A stretch of 64,000 bases of DNA, from the NCBI GenBank assembly GCA_001179505.1, contig CDMY01000278.1, positions 1 through 64,000 of the forward strand, given 5' to 3'. This DNA is from Vitrella brassicaformis. Lineage: Eukaryota; Sar; Vitrellaceae. A program made the position numbers and the translations under genes. This document shows, piece after piece, positions 50,297 through 62,431 of the stretch (position 1 is the stretch's first letter; every line of letters begins with the position of its first letter). A model generated the notes under the pieces. The model was given only the letters and a program-made list of their open reading frames with translations. It had not been told where the DNA came from and searched no databases.

Positions 50297-51921
50297 TCAT
50301 TTGGGTTGTTTCTCGCCGGGAAATTTGTAGTGGTAAAGCCTTCTCGCGGAGTCGTCCTTGTAGAAGGCTTTTAGGACCATGGAGTCCGTCTTGGGCTCAC
50401 CAGGCAACACCAACCGCACCTTCTGCAGACAGACAGACAGACAGACAGACAGGGACATAGACACCAAGAGAGACAGAGATCCCTCCCCTGCCCGACCGTC
50501 ATGGGGGCCCAGCAGTAGCGTTGGTTGGTTGGCTCGAGGCGCCTCACGGTGGACCGGCTGCATGTCTTCTGCCGTTTGTCCTGGTACCGCTCCTCGTCGT
50601 AGTGCCACGTGTACAGGTCTTTGCGCTTGCTGGGTTCCTCGACGATGCACTTCCCCTGGCCGGTCGCCTTGTACTGCCCCTCGACGAGCTCAGCACCGCG
50701 GCTGGCCTCGACCAAGCCAGATGATACGACGCATGTCTCGTCAGCAGAGCAGCCGTCGTCGACGGCCGTCAATGGCACCGTCACGTCGAAGTCGTAGAAG
50801 AACGTGGTGTAGCCGGCCACGTAATTGCTCGGCTCTTTCTGCAGCTCACGTACGGCAAGCGTAATGTGGCATGGCTGGCCGTCGCGGGAGAGTGCTGTCA
50901 TATCGATGGCGAAGAGCAATGACCATTTGACAGGGAGAAGCTCTCCTGACCTGTGTGTCGCTCACTTGAGGTGTCCACAGCCGTCTGCAAGCCCTGCTGG
51001 ATGGCGGACACGCCAGGAGACCTGGGCGCTGATAGGTGGACACCCATGGAAAGAGACAAGGAAATCACAGTCGATCTTGTGTGCGTGGCTGTGTGTTTGT
51101 ATCGCTATTGCCACAAACACGCGTACTTTCGCTGTAGTAGAGCCCTCCCGGGAATGTCCACTGAATCTCGTCATTGCCGCTCGTGGCTTTCATCAGCATG
51201 ACGGCCCGTGTGAAGGTGTAGCCAGGCATCGCCTCACGCAACTCGTCATCGTGAAGCACCGAAGAGGGCACCTGCAGCAAAAGCAACCCACACAGGCGCG
51301 CTCCATGCACTCGGGAGAGAACAGACCTGTCTGTCGTGTCTCTTCACTTGACCGTGTTGGGCGCCATACACATGGCGTTTCCATCACCGGCCTTCATCTC
51401 GGATGGCGTGTAGCACATCAACCCTCGGGCCTTCTCCAATTTGTCCTGCCTCATGTCACCACCAAGCCCCGCCGGCATGACGTATCGCTTCTCGACGGGA
51501 GTAGGCTCCTTCACGCAGTCGCCAAACCCGTCGGCGGTCTCCCAATCGGCACGCACCATGACCTCCGCCACCACACACGTGTAGCGGCCTTCCAAACAGG
51601 GCGCGCCACCTTGGTGGGGTGGAAGTGGTGCCGCTGGAAGGTGCTCTGGTTGTGGTGCGTGACCATCGGCTCGCTCGTCTTGACGAACTCGACAGTGCAG
51701 GGGCCGAAATTCACTGCAAAACAACGAACAAGGCTTGTGAGGCGGAGACTGAGCAGGTGCTGCACGCTCTGACCTGGAGGTGCATTCAGATGGCTCCGAT
51801 GCTGTTTCGACTGGAATGCACCGCCATCTGAATGCAATGACGGCACGCATGGAGTCTCCGTGTTTCTACCTTTGACACAGCCGCCGCACAGGAGGGAGAG
51901 CAACACCAACACGACTTTCAT
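50297..51921 (-). CDS. Secreted Cys-containing protein, unknown family (possible frameshift)
   Basis: ATG at 51921 gives MKVVLVLLSLLCGGCVKG, a strong signal peptide, with stop at 50297. About six exons. Recognisable stretches: FGPCTVEFVKTSEPMVTHHN, GRYTCVVAEVMVRADWETAD, MCYTPSEMKAGDGNAMCMAP, YTFTRAVMLMKATSGNDEIQ, PGGLYYSES, HITLAVRELQKEPSNYVAGY, YWHYDEERYQ-like aromatic region and a C-terminal LKAFYKDDSARRLYHYKFPG. Scattered Cys residues suggest disulfides. Between HHFHPTK and APCLEGRY (about 51605) the frame changes by one base with no room for an intron, so there is a sequence error or a genuine frameshift. No family recognised. Its start lies within 150 bp of the start of the plus-strand gene to the right. 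Confidence 0.5.
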
Positions 51922-52063
51922 CGATGGTTTCCGCTTTTTGATGGAGACGGGGGGTGAGACGTCGGGGGACCTGGGGGCCGCCCCCAACTTGCATGTTTCC
52001 CCTCTTCAGGCCGAACTTCTTGAATGCTCGCCAAGCAAGATCCACTTTCCCCAGGCAGAGCAA

Positions 52064-55000
52064 TGGGAAAGAGGAATCCCTGCCTGTTGTTTCCCCTCGC
52101 CTGCCTCCATTGTAAGAGGCGCATTCAGCATACGCACAACACACGCCCAGAGCAAAGACTTTTCATTGTCTTCTGTCTGCTCCACAGGTGTTGCTGGTCT
52201 GTTCGCCAACACGTCGCTCTCTCTCGCCACACCCTCGTATGGCGGCTCACTGCGGCGTCATCGCCAATATGTGGCCCTCAACAAACGACGTAAGCACCAT
52301 AAACCCGCACAGTGCGACACCCTCCATTGATCCTTTTCTGCAGGTGGCCGCTTTGTCGTATTGTCTCGTCGTCTTCCGCCGTCTGCGCATCGATATGTTG
52401 GGCGCAGTCACTCGAGGGGCTGTGTCTGGCCACTACGCTGGGGTACATTAAAGCGCGGTGCACATGTGTTAACCAAGAGGCAGCACTGCGCAACGGAGGA
52501 AGGGTGCCAAGATGTCTGGAACCCAGGTTTGTGAAGGCACGTGTTTCTGCGTCCATGTCTGCCTGTCCGTCATGATCATGATGTCATCAGATTTCGAGCT
52601 TGAAAGCGGTGACGTGGACATGAATGGGGTCAGGTGTGAACACTATCACTATGGCACGCTGCCAATATCAGCAGACGCTGAAGACAAGATAAAACCCCAG
52701 CTGCACATCGGTGAATTGAGCATTCTGTCGCTGATTCTAAAGACGGCAGGGCAAATATATGACGGGTTCAGACTCCTTTTACCCGCTGGAGCCCAACCAT
52801 CCCTGCGGCATGGTGCCCCGGAGACCCGGCCATTATTGCTGGTGCAATGAGGCAGGGATATGCTCGCAGGGGCTACCTCGCAAGCCAGGTGAGGTCCTCT
52901 TCATTTGTCACACAGACACATATCACGTCTCTCCCCCTGTTTGTGGGTATGCGGCCGAGCTGGCGGGCAGGCCCAGGTTAAAGAGCGACGTTGTTCCTCC
53001 TGACTTCTTCCCTCCGCTGCGGTCGCCGGTCACGTCTCTGAAAGCAGAGTGGCCTCCACCGCCAAGTGAGTGAAGTACTCAGACCCAAATACAGTGAGTG
53101 AAGTACTCAGACCCAAATACACACACGGATTGCTCGTATGTCTGTGTTCAGATTTTCCTAGCCATGACGTCTTCATCCTCCGGGAAGGGCCGTCGTGCAC
53201 CAATGATGTGGCATGCCGGGCCACGACCAGCGGGGGCCTCTCGGGTGGCCGTGGAGCGATGGGCAAGTGCTGCTGCTACTTTGACAACAAGGTCATGTGT
53301 CAGGACACGCAGAAGGGGGGCGAAGAGCAAGCGGAGACGAGAGGCGGTTTTGGCTTCACGATATCCCGCGATCGCCCGCGGATCTTCTGTCAGTGAGACA
53401 CCATTCTGCCTTTGTCATGAGCCGACACATATATGCGTTTGTCCGTTGTTGCCGTTGCAGGCCGGTGGAACGGTGTCTGCATCAATCGCGACACTGCCTC
53501 ATTCCCTCTCTGGTTCATTAAGCAGACCGCCTTGGGCCATTGGACATGGGCGGAATATGGTAGGCAGGCAACCCAGCACACAGGGAGGGAGAAGATCAAT
53601 CACTTGTCCTGTTGCCTCCGCGTGTCAGAGGTGTTGCGAAAATCTGCTGAGATGCTCATTCTCTTCCAGACCTTCCTGTTCCTTGAATATATCGTTTTCA
53701 ACCCCCAATTCAGTCAGTCAGTGCACGGCACGAGCATCCATCCTATCGATGAGTGTGTGCCTTGTGTGTCTCTTGTCACTGTCTGTCTCACTCAGGCGCG
53801 GTGGATCCTCAGAAGGCTATTGAGCTGTTCATATCTGAGAAACTCATGCCCTACTTCGCTTTACAATTCCCACCGCCCGATGCGAAACACAAGGTAGGGA
53901 ACTCGCACGAACTGCCGGCAACAGGCCAATCCAGAAACCGACCAGAGAGGTCTTGGCGTGCCTGTAGGAGCGGGAGAATTTCAAACAGCGATTTGGCGAG
54001 CTGACCGACCGGGTTCGATTCTGGTGGCAGAACACACTCGGTACAGTTCAAATGACGAGGGAATAGTGGATGGGTGTGAGAATGAGTGAGTATCTTCCAT
54101 ACATCCATCAGTTGAGGAGGACGCGTCATGCCATGAGGACCGGTGTCGCATGACGCTTGCAGACCGGCGGCCATGGGAGGTCGTGGGGTCGTACCTTAAG
54201 ACATCCACTATCAGAAAATGGCTTTTCGGTCAGATCAGACAACAGACAGCAGAAAACGTGCGCACACGGTCACCTGCCTATGTACTTGTGTTCTCATCGG
54301 CAGAGCTGCTCTATTACCTTAAGCCGACGGCACCAACGGATGAAAGGCAGCTGCAAAAACTGAAAAGTAGGAAGCTATTGCATCTGTGCCTGCCATGCCG
54401 ATGCGGTGCTGTACTGTCTGTGTCATGTCGCATACATGTGTGTAGACAAAGGCATCGAGCTGAGGTAGGACAGGGAGACAACAGAGACAGAGAGTCACAT
54501 CCTCACACGGGTGTCTCCAAGCAGAGCGTTCAAGGATGCTCTCATCCTGGTTGATTGGTGGCTTTCGCCAAACTGCGAAATCCTGCTGGTGCCGGAAGAT
54601 GTGAGAAAGCGTACAAAATACCCAAGTCTTCCTTCTATATGCAGTCCTTTCTCTGATGCATGCAGGATTTGTCCGAGACACATCTTAGAAAGATAAAAGA
54701 GTACAGGCGAATTCGCTTGTTAGGACCCGATCGCAGCTCCTCGTCGTGGAGGGAGACGTCACCTCTCAGACGTGTGCTGAGGCTTATATCAAGTAGGCAA
54801 AACAGCAACACACGTGTACGACCACACACTGCATGCCGATGAATCTCTTTACTGGGGCAGAGGCCGAAGGCGAGGAGCCTACAGACACGAAGAGCCTGAA
54901 CGAGTTCAATCACATGTCTCAGCTAGCGGTGCTCGACAAAAGGACGTTCGTGAAGCTAAACCTCTACGACGGAATAGAGGATGCGGGAGAGAAGGAATCA

Positions 55001-58000
55001 GACACAGGACCTCTGCAGAGCCAGGAAACGAGACCATTCGGTAAGTAAACACGCAAGCACCAAATCCCCATACACATACACACGCACCATTGCTGCCATG
55101 CCATTTGTCGCATGGATGCAGATATTTCTCACTTCTATCGTTTTGTCGCAAACATGCTGCTCGACCCTTGCAAAGACACAAGCAAGGCGCTGAAAGAGCC
55201 CCGTCAAGGTGTGTGCGGCACCATGTCTGCCGATGCCGTCATCGATAGCTATTTCGCCCTGAGAAGCAACAGCCCGAAGACTGCTGACGAGGCCGCGGGA
55301 CTCAAAGATGTCGTGGAACAGCTATGTCAGCTTGAGTCGGCGTTGCGAAAGGACTTCTCCGAGCTGAGCGAATACGACGGCACGGGTGAGTGACGCTGGC
55401 TGCGCGACAAACACCACTCATGGAACAATTGATCAGGCCGCGATGCATTCCGGTGCAAGGTGTTCAGACTCCTGTGGGCCCGAAGTGAGCGTTCGGCACA
55501 TAGACAGACAAATGCTATCTTCCTGTGTATGCAGGGTTTGTCTTCGTGCTGAGCGATACATTGCTGACACAAGAAGGCAAGCGCGGCCGATCTGACCTGA
55601 CTCACAGCTACAGTGCACACATTCTTATCGTGTCTCCAGGCAAGATGACCTTCGATGAGTTCCGAAGACGCCTGAACCTTCTGTTCATCTGGCGAGAGGA
55701 GACGCTCACGCACCTCGGCGACTACACCGCTATTATCAAGCTATGGCGGCCCGTCGACAGTGGACACATGCAGCCTCTCCGCCCACAGGAAATGGGCGCC
55801 CTGCCTCTCTGGTGGACGCTGATACTCGAGCTGGCGTGGCTGGTGGAACGCTGGCTGATGGAGTGCGAGGCCGATGGCGTCTTCAGCTGGCTTGGGTGGG
55901 CTGGGGGCGATGCTCCTGATGTGCACATTGAGAGAAAGCGGACGCTCTTCCGTCAGCTGGTTGGAGGTGATGGTGGGGAGATCACTCTGGAGCAGTTCCG
56001 ACGCATTGATGAGTGGTCGTTCTATGGTATGATGCGTGTGTGTACCGGAAGGAATGAAGCACCACGAGTGCTGATGTCTCTGTCGTTGCCTTTATGCAGA
56101 TGAGCTCTATAAGATCACGACCGATGGCAGGCAACAAGGAGAGTCCGTCCGGAGGTCCCTCCTTGAGAGATTCTGCTTTGAGCTGATCCTTGTTGTTGAG
56201 CTTTTCGCCCTCCGCCTTAGACCTGGTATTCATCCACACCGAGGCACAAGAGGCACACACATACAGCATCAGCAGTGTCGCCCTTGCAGACCTGAAAAGC
56301 GTCATTGGTGATCAAAAACAGTGGCAGTGGCTGCACGACATCACCGGCTGGATCCTTTCGCCCGTGCCTGCCAACTTCCCCCGACTGGAGAATGTGCAGA
56401 ACGCCCTGGACACAAAGCGAGTCTACCTCCACTCCATATCGCTTTACGGCCATCATCTGATGGAGGGATACGACAGGTGGCGCGAGAAAGAAGTGGCGGG
56501 GGCCTTCGCTGCGGAGGAAGGGGAGCGCTTCAAAGTGGCCGTGGCAGAGGAGAGCGGTGGTGTGGATGTGTCGTCGATCGTCAGGATGATCGTGAATAAG
56601 ATGAAAGGTGGGCACGACGTGAGAGAGACGTGTCCGTGCTTGGATGGGTGTGACTGTGTATTTTCCGTAGACTTGATATTTTGGTACTGGGGCCACTTGC
56701 TCGAGTCCACAGGCACATTCGTCGAAATGAGAGGTGGAAAGATGCTGGGCAGCTAGCTCATGTGCCGATCTCAACTCGCCCCAATGTCTGTGTACAGTGC
56801 TGCTGTATCGCCTCTTTACATTGAGCCTCCTGTGGATGAAGCAGGCCTTTGCCGCTTACTATTCTGACGCCACCATACACACCCTGACCACGATCATCAC
56901 ACAGGAGGGATTCGCCGTGTGCGACGCGTGCAAAGAGCTGAAGCCAGCATTTAGGAGCGATCCTGATAAGGCATGAAAACACGCACAGACCTGCCTACGT
57001 GTTCTTGATTCACGTGGGTACGTATGTGTGCCATGCAGGTGGCCTTCTGTGATGAATTCCCGAAATGCAGCGACACGACGCCATCAAGCCCGGAGACACA
57101 ACAAGGTAGACGCGCTCACACAGACGCACACTCAGAATTTGCATGTAGGCAAGTATCTGTGTGTGTAGATGACAGTGAGCAGGAGGAGATCGAGCAGTCT
57201 GAGACCGACAGAAACTACGAGAGAGTGGCTACACTTGTTCTCAGAAGAATACAGCACCTGTCGGTGCAGATCGTCTTCGACTATGAAAGTGGTATGGACT
57301 TTGTGGCAGCCATACTCTCGCCCCATGCACAAATCTGTGTGTTCCTGTCTCTTTGCTGTGTGCAGTGGTCAGCGGTTGGGCGTCATTCAAGCAGAGGTAC
57401 TCGGAGGCCGCCGAGCAGTTCTACACGCAATATCAGCTCATCACCACAAACGCCGTCTCCTTCCCCGGCATGGAGCAGCTCGGCAGACAGTACGCCGAGT
57501 GGGAGGCTTGGGTGAGACACATCCTGGACTTCCTCGAAAGAGGTAAGTGACGAACCACTGGTGAGACATCCACACATGTGTGTCTGTGTGGTATGTGATG
57601 AATGCCGGCAGACGAATTGGTCAACCGCTTTCACGAGGAGTTTCGACGAGAGATTGTCGGTGAGTCAGAAATGAAGACAGCCTTTTGGTGTTTGAGGGTG
57701 ATGTCTCATCTGGTGCGACACAGAGATTATATTCCACCAGATGTTCGACCGGTCCTTCCACGCCCACACTGCCGACCAGTGCGAGGCACAGCCCGAACAT
57801 ATCACCACAGGCAAGTGGCCAGCCAGCAATAACCGAACGGACACATGGCGTGTTTTCCCACAGGGGACGAACAGCTGGTGGCTGGGGGGAGGCTGCCCCT
57901 GTATCTGTTCATATCGGGTTTTGAGTACCTCGTCGGCGTCACAGAGACACTCTCATTCAGGCAAGACCTCATGGACATCCTCACTATGCATCGTAGCGCT

Positions 58001-58890
58001 GACAAGTGTGAGCGGATCAGGCTGCTCTTCTCGCAGCTGGCCCAGGGGCAAAGTGAGGAGACACACACACATAACGAATGCGCCGTTCATGGATTCATCC
58101 GTGTGTATGTGTGTGTGCAGGCTACATAACGCTGGATGAGTTCATTTTACTCTTTATGCGGCAGAACACGTTCGATAGCACGATCCTCGAGCCACCCCCA
58201 GAGCTACCTCTCCCCCCGCTGCCCGTCGCAGAACCACCGCGAAACGTCAGTGTCAATTTGCCAAAGGCCCCGACAGAAGAGCTATCGCCTCCGTCTGTGG
58301 ATGAAGCCACTGTGCCGAGGGGCGGAGTGCTGACTCCCCCAGAACCGAAACCAAAGACGCCGAGTGAGGAGCAGCCGCCCACAGATGTCAGCGTCCATGT
58401 GACCAAGGCCCCGACAGATGAGCTTGTCACGTCGCCTCCCTCTGTGGGCGGTGGAGCCACTGTGCCGAGTGGTCCTGTTCTGACTCCCCCTCAACCCAAG
58501 CCAGAAACGGCTGGAACGCCCGACCCAACAAAACAGCCTCCACGCAAGCCCAAGAGACGAAAGCAACCGCCCCGTGTGCCTGTTGGTGTTCTCCCGCCCC
58601 CATCTGTGTCGGACCTCGGTGGCCCGTACAGCGATGGCTTCTCCGGCCCCCATCATCCGAGGAGAAGATTAGGTAGTGGCACCTATGTGAGACATGATTA
58701 TGTGTTTGGTTTTGGGCCGTCGGTTGCGAGAGACGCTGGCAGGGCGCTGTACCCTTATGGCGGTGTGTCTGTGTCTGAGGGAGGGATGGTTGGGTGTCCG
58801 GAAGATGAAGATCGTGTCATGAATGTGACGTCAGGTGCTAGTGGCTGTGCGAATGGCAATGGGACGGATGGTGATAGAGAGAGATATTGA
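52064..58890 (+). CDS. Large multi-exon protein with EF-hand-like motifs and Pro-rich repeat tail, unknown
   Basis: About 25 exons ending at TGA 58888-58890. The start is unresolved: ATG 52064 gives a signal-like MGKRNPCLLFPLACLH with a good GTAAGA donor, while ATG 51941 opens a frame that stays in phase into 52326-52520 and onward. Early exons are Cys-rich (PLEPNHPCGMVPRRPGHYCW, GKCCCYFDNKVMCQD). Middle exons are helical and charged. EF-hand-like motifs occur at GKMTFDEFRRRL (~55640), DGGEITLEQFRRI (~55975) and GYITLDEFILLFM (~58125), but none has the full set of Asp ligands. The C-terminal ~220 residues are Pro-rich with two tandem ~45-residue repeats (PKAPTEEL...LTPPEPKP and TKAPTDEL...LTPPQPKP) and a basic KPKRRKQPPR patch. 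LVDWWLSPN is faintly like phospholipase D, but no HKD motif was found. No function assigned. Several joins read in phase (for example 54792-54858, 53466 and 53806). Confidence 0.55.
53066..53121. repeat. 28-bp perfect tandem duplication containing a splice donor
   Basis: GTGAGTGAAGTACTCAGACC plus eight more bases occurs twice in a row (53066-53093 and 53094-53121). Each copy begins with GTGAGT, the donor of an intron in the large plus-strand gene. The first donor keeps the frame into the next exon (53152); the second would add 28 nt and shift it. Confidence 0.85.
58243..58515 (+). repeat. Two tandem Pro-rich ~45-residue coding repeats
   Basis: Units at about 58243-58365 and 58384-58515 share VSV...KAPT(E/D)EL...PPSV...ATVP...VLTPP(E/Q)PKP. 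DNA similarity is also clear (ccaaggccccgacaga and gccactgtgccgag occur in both), which suggests a fairly recent internal duplication. Confidence 0.7.
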
Positions 58891-59277
58891 CCGACTGCTG
58901 ATTTATCGATTCAGAATTGATAGATAATGTGTCACAGAGTGGAACAGTCTTTGCTCTGACGGAACAGACAGGTGTCGTGTATCTTGCGGAACGATAGAAG
59001 GCACGGCCAACGAAATAAAATACAGGCAGCGATATCGATCTCACACACCCCATCTCCCGTACAACCATACCGTATCTCAAAGACAAACTGATATAAAACG
59101 TAGACAGCGATACCGGCCGCCCGAGACCAACACAAACTGCCCCTCGTCGGCCTGGCAGTTGGACGGACACAACACCTGACCGACACAACACATGACATAC
59201 ACAGAGAGATCCATCAGATCAGTCCATCTGTGTGTGTGTCGGGCAGGCAGGCAGGTGTGGTTACTTTGATCATGTTG
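58891..59277. other. Convergent spacer, 390 bp
   Basis: 3'-3' gap after the Pro-rich gene. No repeats longer than a short GGCA run at 59244-59253, and no coding signal. Confidence 0.5.
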
Positions 59278-60187
59278 TCAGGTCCGCTTGTTGTCAGGTC
59301 CTGGGTAGTCGGCGATGAGTTTGTGCGACGGCTGTGGGCCGCTGGTGGGTGTGTATCGGACCGCTGTGGCGGAGACTCGCCGCTTGAAGCGCCCAGAGAG
59401 CCAGCAGTCAGTGGTCTCGTCGCCGGGAAAACGCAATCTGAACACAAAGAACGCCCGCATGCGCAGCCATGTATATGCAGGCGCCTACATGTGCGAAAGA
59501 ACTTACGCGTTTGCTATGCCCCTCGGACTGGAGTCGAAGTTGACGTACGAGACGGTCTTGTTGAAGATCTCGCTCGCTTTGGTGGCGTTGGTGAAAAGGG
59601 TATAATATTCAGCCACTCGACACGCGATAAAAGCTGGCACGACTAGTCTCGGCCCAAATAAATCACGATCCCCATCATCAAGAAGAACACCAGCACATTT
59701 CGCAGGGGGTCCCTCGGCGCGCGCCCTCCATGGCGCCGGTCAAGAAAGTCCACAACAGTCTCGCAGGCAGCCCGACAGTGTACATCAGGCACTGTAGCCA
59801 CATGTCAAACCCCCCCCCCCCCAAGTCTTGTCCCGCACTCTCGATGTCAGGTCTTCTGATTCTACACACACGCCATCATGAGAGCAATGTGTATCGCAGC
59901 AGAGAGAGAGAGAGTGCATCTTTCTCACTATTCACCTACTCAGAGCGTTGTCTTTTAGTCTCGTCAGTAGAAAGGATGCCTCGTCGATCAGTGCGTGGCA
60001 TCGAGTGATGCATCGAGACTGCAGCGTTGTGGTGTTTGCCGTGATGCTTACATTGCGGGCGGCGGCTTTGATGTCTTCGGACACCTCTTAAAGCTTGATG
60101 ATGCTCGTCCCTAATGGACGGCTGCTGCTGTAGGTTGAGTGTGGGCTGCTGCTGTGGGTTGGGTGTGGGTGCACTAGGCGGGTTCAT
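59278..60187 (-). CDS. Putative small membrane protein (uncertain model)
   Basis: Minus-strand reading with stop at 59278 and a candidate ATG at 60187 (MNPPSAPTPNPQQQPTLNLQ). The best-supported part is the 3' half: exon FIACRVAEYYTLFTNATKAS with IFNKTVSYVNFDSSPRGIAN joins in phase at 59506/~59439 to LRFPGDETTDCWLSGRFKRR and ends YPGPDNKRT. Upstream, PLRNVLVFFLMMGIVIYLG is a likely TM segment. One TM followed by a small globular domain with an R-R-x-V strand is loosely reminiscent of TIM21/COA1-type mitochondrial proteins, but this is weak. A 13-C homopolymer at 59810-59822 disrupts the reading of the middle exon, and exon joins there remain unsolved. Confidence 0.35.
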
Positions 60188-60507
60188 CACTCAGAGAGAA
60201 GAGAGCTGCTGGCAGCGAGAAAACCACCAACACACCCAGGCCGTCCCACCAGAAAGACACCTGGACGAACAGAGCAGCAGACTCGGTAAGCAGCGTACAG
60301 AAACGTGTCAAGCTAATGAAGCAGTACAAATACGATCCACCAAATTAGATCCATCAAATAGGCGGTCTCGAGCAAAAGCGGCCTTGCAGGCTGAGTCTGC
60401 TGGGCTGATGTTTGGGCTCGGCGTGTGGCTGTGGTGCGAAGAAGGGGATGCCACTGGATGCGTTGAATGGTGTGGGAGCTGGCCATCAAGATATCCAGGC
60501 ATCCACA
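60188..60507. other. Spacer upstream of the putative membrane gene
   Basis: About 320 bp. Nothing recognisable; it borders the duplicated kinase segment, whose similarity to the first copy begins near 60508. Confidence 0.4.
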
Positions 60508-60790
60508 CAGCCATCCAACCTGCACACATACACACAGGAAGAGATGGCACGGATGCCCTCTCTCTCTCTCTCTCTCTCATTTGTATGTCTCCCGTCCGTT
60601 ACGTGTTGATAAAGGCCTTCGTACACGGCGGCCTCGAGCTTCCCGAAGGGCAGTTTGCCCACCGTAGCGAACAGCTGCCTCAGCCCACCAAAGACCCCCT
60701 CATGGATGGACTCTGTGCGCATGCCAGCACAAAAATGCAAATACATGCGTGATGTGTGTTGATTGATCCCCTCACTCATATGTACACACA

Positions 60791-60842
<52 letters not shown>

Positions 60843-61271
60843 ACCGGGCATCATGTTGGCGACCTCCCTGCGCCATCTGGCCTCCATCGCGTAGCGGGTG
60901 TGGACGAAGCGCTCGATGGCGTCCGTGACCTCATTGTCTTCCCACCAGGAGGGAGGGTACTTGGCCAAGGTTGCCTTGAGCCGCTTCCACGCGCCCTGGT
61001 ATGGCACCCAGCCAGTGCGCGCGTCGGTGCTGAGGAGGCTGAGCACACATCGAAGGCTCATCGAGAGGTCGTCCCTAAGAAGGGAAGGACAGAAGGAAAG
61101 AAGGCGATTTTGCACTGGCTAAGCGCCTGACGGACCTGCACGATAGCTGGCGGCCATTGAAGCTCTGGAAGCTGGCGCAGGCCAGAGTGCCACGCATCGT
61201 GTGGCATTGACCCGCCGCAGCTCCGTCTGACCCGGCACCTGCGACCGGCTGAGGTCGATTTCAGGAGCAGG
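60508..61271 (-). pseudogene. Truncated second copy of the CK1-like kinase
   Basis: Matches the 3' half of the 3-4.5 kb kinase gene at ~2893-3717, including introns and the flanking (CT)n tract. Preserved pieces: RDDLSMSLRCVLSLLSTDAR, KYPPSWWEDNEVTDAIERFV, RREVANMMPG and ESIHEGVFGGLRQLFATVGK. The exon carrying the DFG equivalent is degraded (EIDLSRSQ then a small deletion that breaks the frame near 61205-61215), and the glycine loop, Lys and catalytic loop are absent. It cannot encode a kinase on its own. Unlike the first copy, the exon after PPSWW is intact, so this copy shows the ancestral frame. Confidence 0.75.
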
Positions 61272-62431
61272 GTGATGCATTCGCGTGTGGTGGTGGTCCA
61301 ACGTGCACTGCGTGTGTTGGGCTTCGCACAAGTTCGATCCGTGGCATCTTACCTGCACGGAAGAATGAGGATGCGGCAGGTCGAAAGAGGCGTGAGCTGG
61401 TCATGCGTAGTCAGCCGTGGTTACAGGAATGACAAAGAAGAGGAAATGGATTTTGAACCTTGTCTCTTTTTTCTCGCCGGGCTGTAAATCCACGTTCTCG
61501 GGAGTCACGAATCGCATCGAACACACACAGATGATCACCTTGCGGCCAGAGAGAGAAAGTGACGAACAGATTGAATCAAGCTAGTCCCGTTGCACACACA
61601 CGAGTACACTGATCAACTAGGGGTCCGTCGTACCTGTCAGTAACTCGTGGCCCTCGTACCTATAGCAACGAGCAGATCTGTCCTGTGCTCTCGCTACGAA
61701 TACGAGACGCGTGAAAGCTTATTGACTGACCGATGTTTCCCTTCCCTCGCAGATGCACCGATGGTTGCGTGCAGCGAGCCACATAGAGAGAGTCATGTCA
61801 CATTAGGGAGTGAACAACACACAGAAAGTGGCGCTGTCCATCAGCCAGCGATCGAGAAACTGCACAATATACGATCTTTCAGCCAGAAAGAGAGAGAGAT
61901 GTAGCGTACCGACCGCCCCAGGCAAAAGATGTCTAGTCGCTCCACGCATCACATCAGGGTGGGCTGGGGCCAGGCAGGCCATGGGAGGCATACATACGGG
62001 AAAACATGGTTGGGTGGGCCGGCCCGACTAGGGCTCCCCGGATGGGATCAATCACTGCACACTTGACTCATTCATTCACGGGAAATGACACACCCATCCA
62101 TCCATCGATCCATCGATCCACACGTTGTCTGTGTACTCCATCAGTCTGTGTATGCGTCCGCCTTGGAATGGCATAATACGCCTATCTTACGCCCCCTGGC
62201 CCTGCCATGCACTTAAGGGGATTATGTAACCATCACACTACCGCTGCCTGGCTGTACACTCACCGCCCATTCACCACCAGTCCCTTCTCAGTCTGTCACT
62301 CGCCTCCCGCACCCTCGCAGTGCAGACTACACAAAAGCTACGTAAAAACACCCTCAACCCACAACATCAGCATCGGTCAGTGACCGACCGACCCCTTCGC
62401 TCCAGCGTCATCACGCCCTCCCCCAAAGGCG
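61272..62431. other. Spacer, 1.16 kb, no gene seen
   Basis: Between the kinase remnant and the TM/coiled-coil gene. It contains CATCCATCCATCGATCC-type repeats near 62094-62120. Short ORFs have no motif. I looked for tRNA-like A and B boxes and found none convincing. Confidence 0.5.

Noticed and set aside
54540-54600. Phospholipase D domain suggested by LVDWWLSPN
   Set aside because: No HKD motif was found in neighbouring exons and the match is only a few residues.
55640-58170. Functional calcium-binding EF-hands
   Set aside because: The three motifs keep the hydrophobic and Glu end of the loop but lack most Asp ligands, so I call them EF-hand-like only.
61272-62431. tRNA or snRNA gene in the gene-free stretch
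   Set aside because: No cloverleaf-compatible A and B box pair could be seen by eye.
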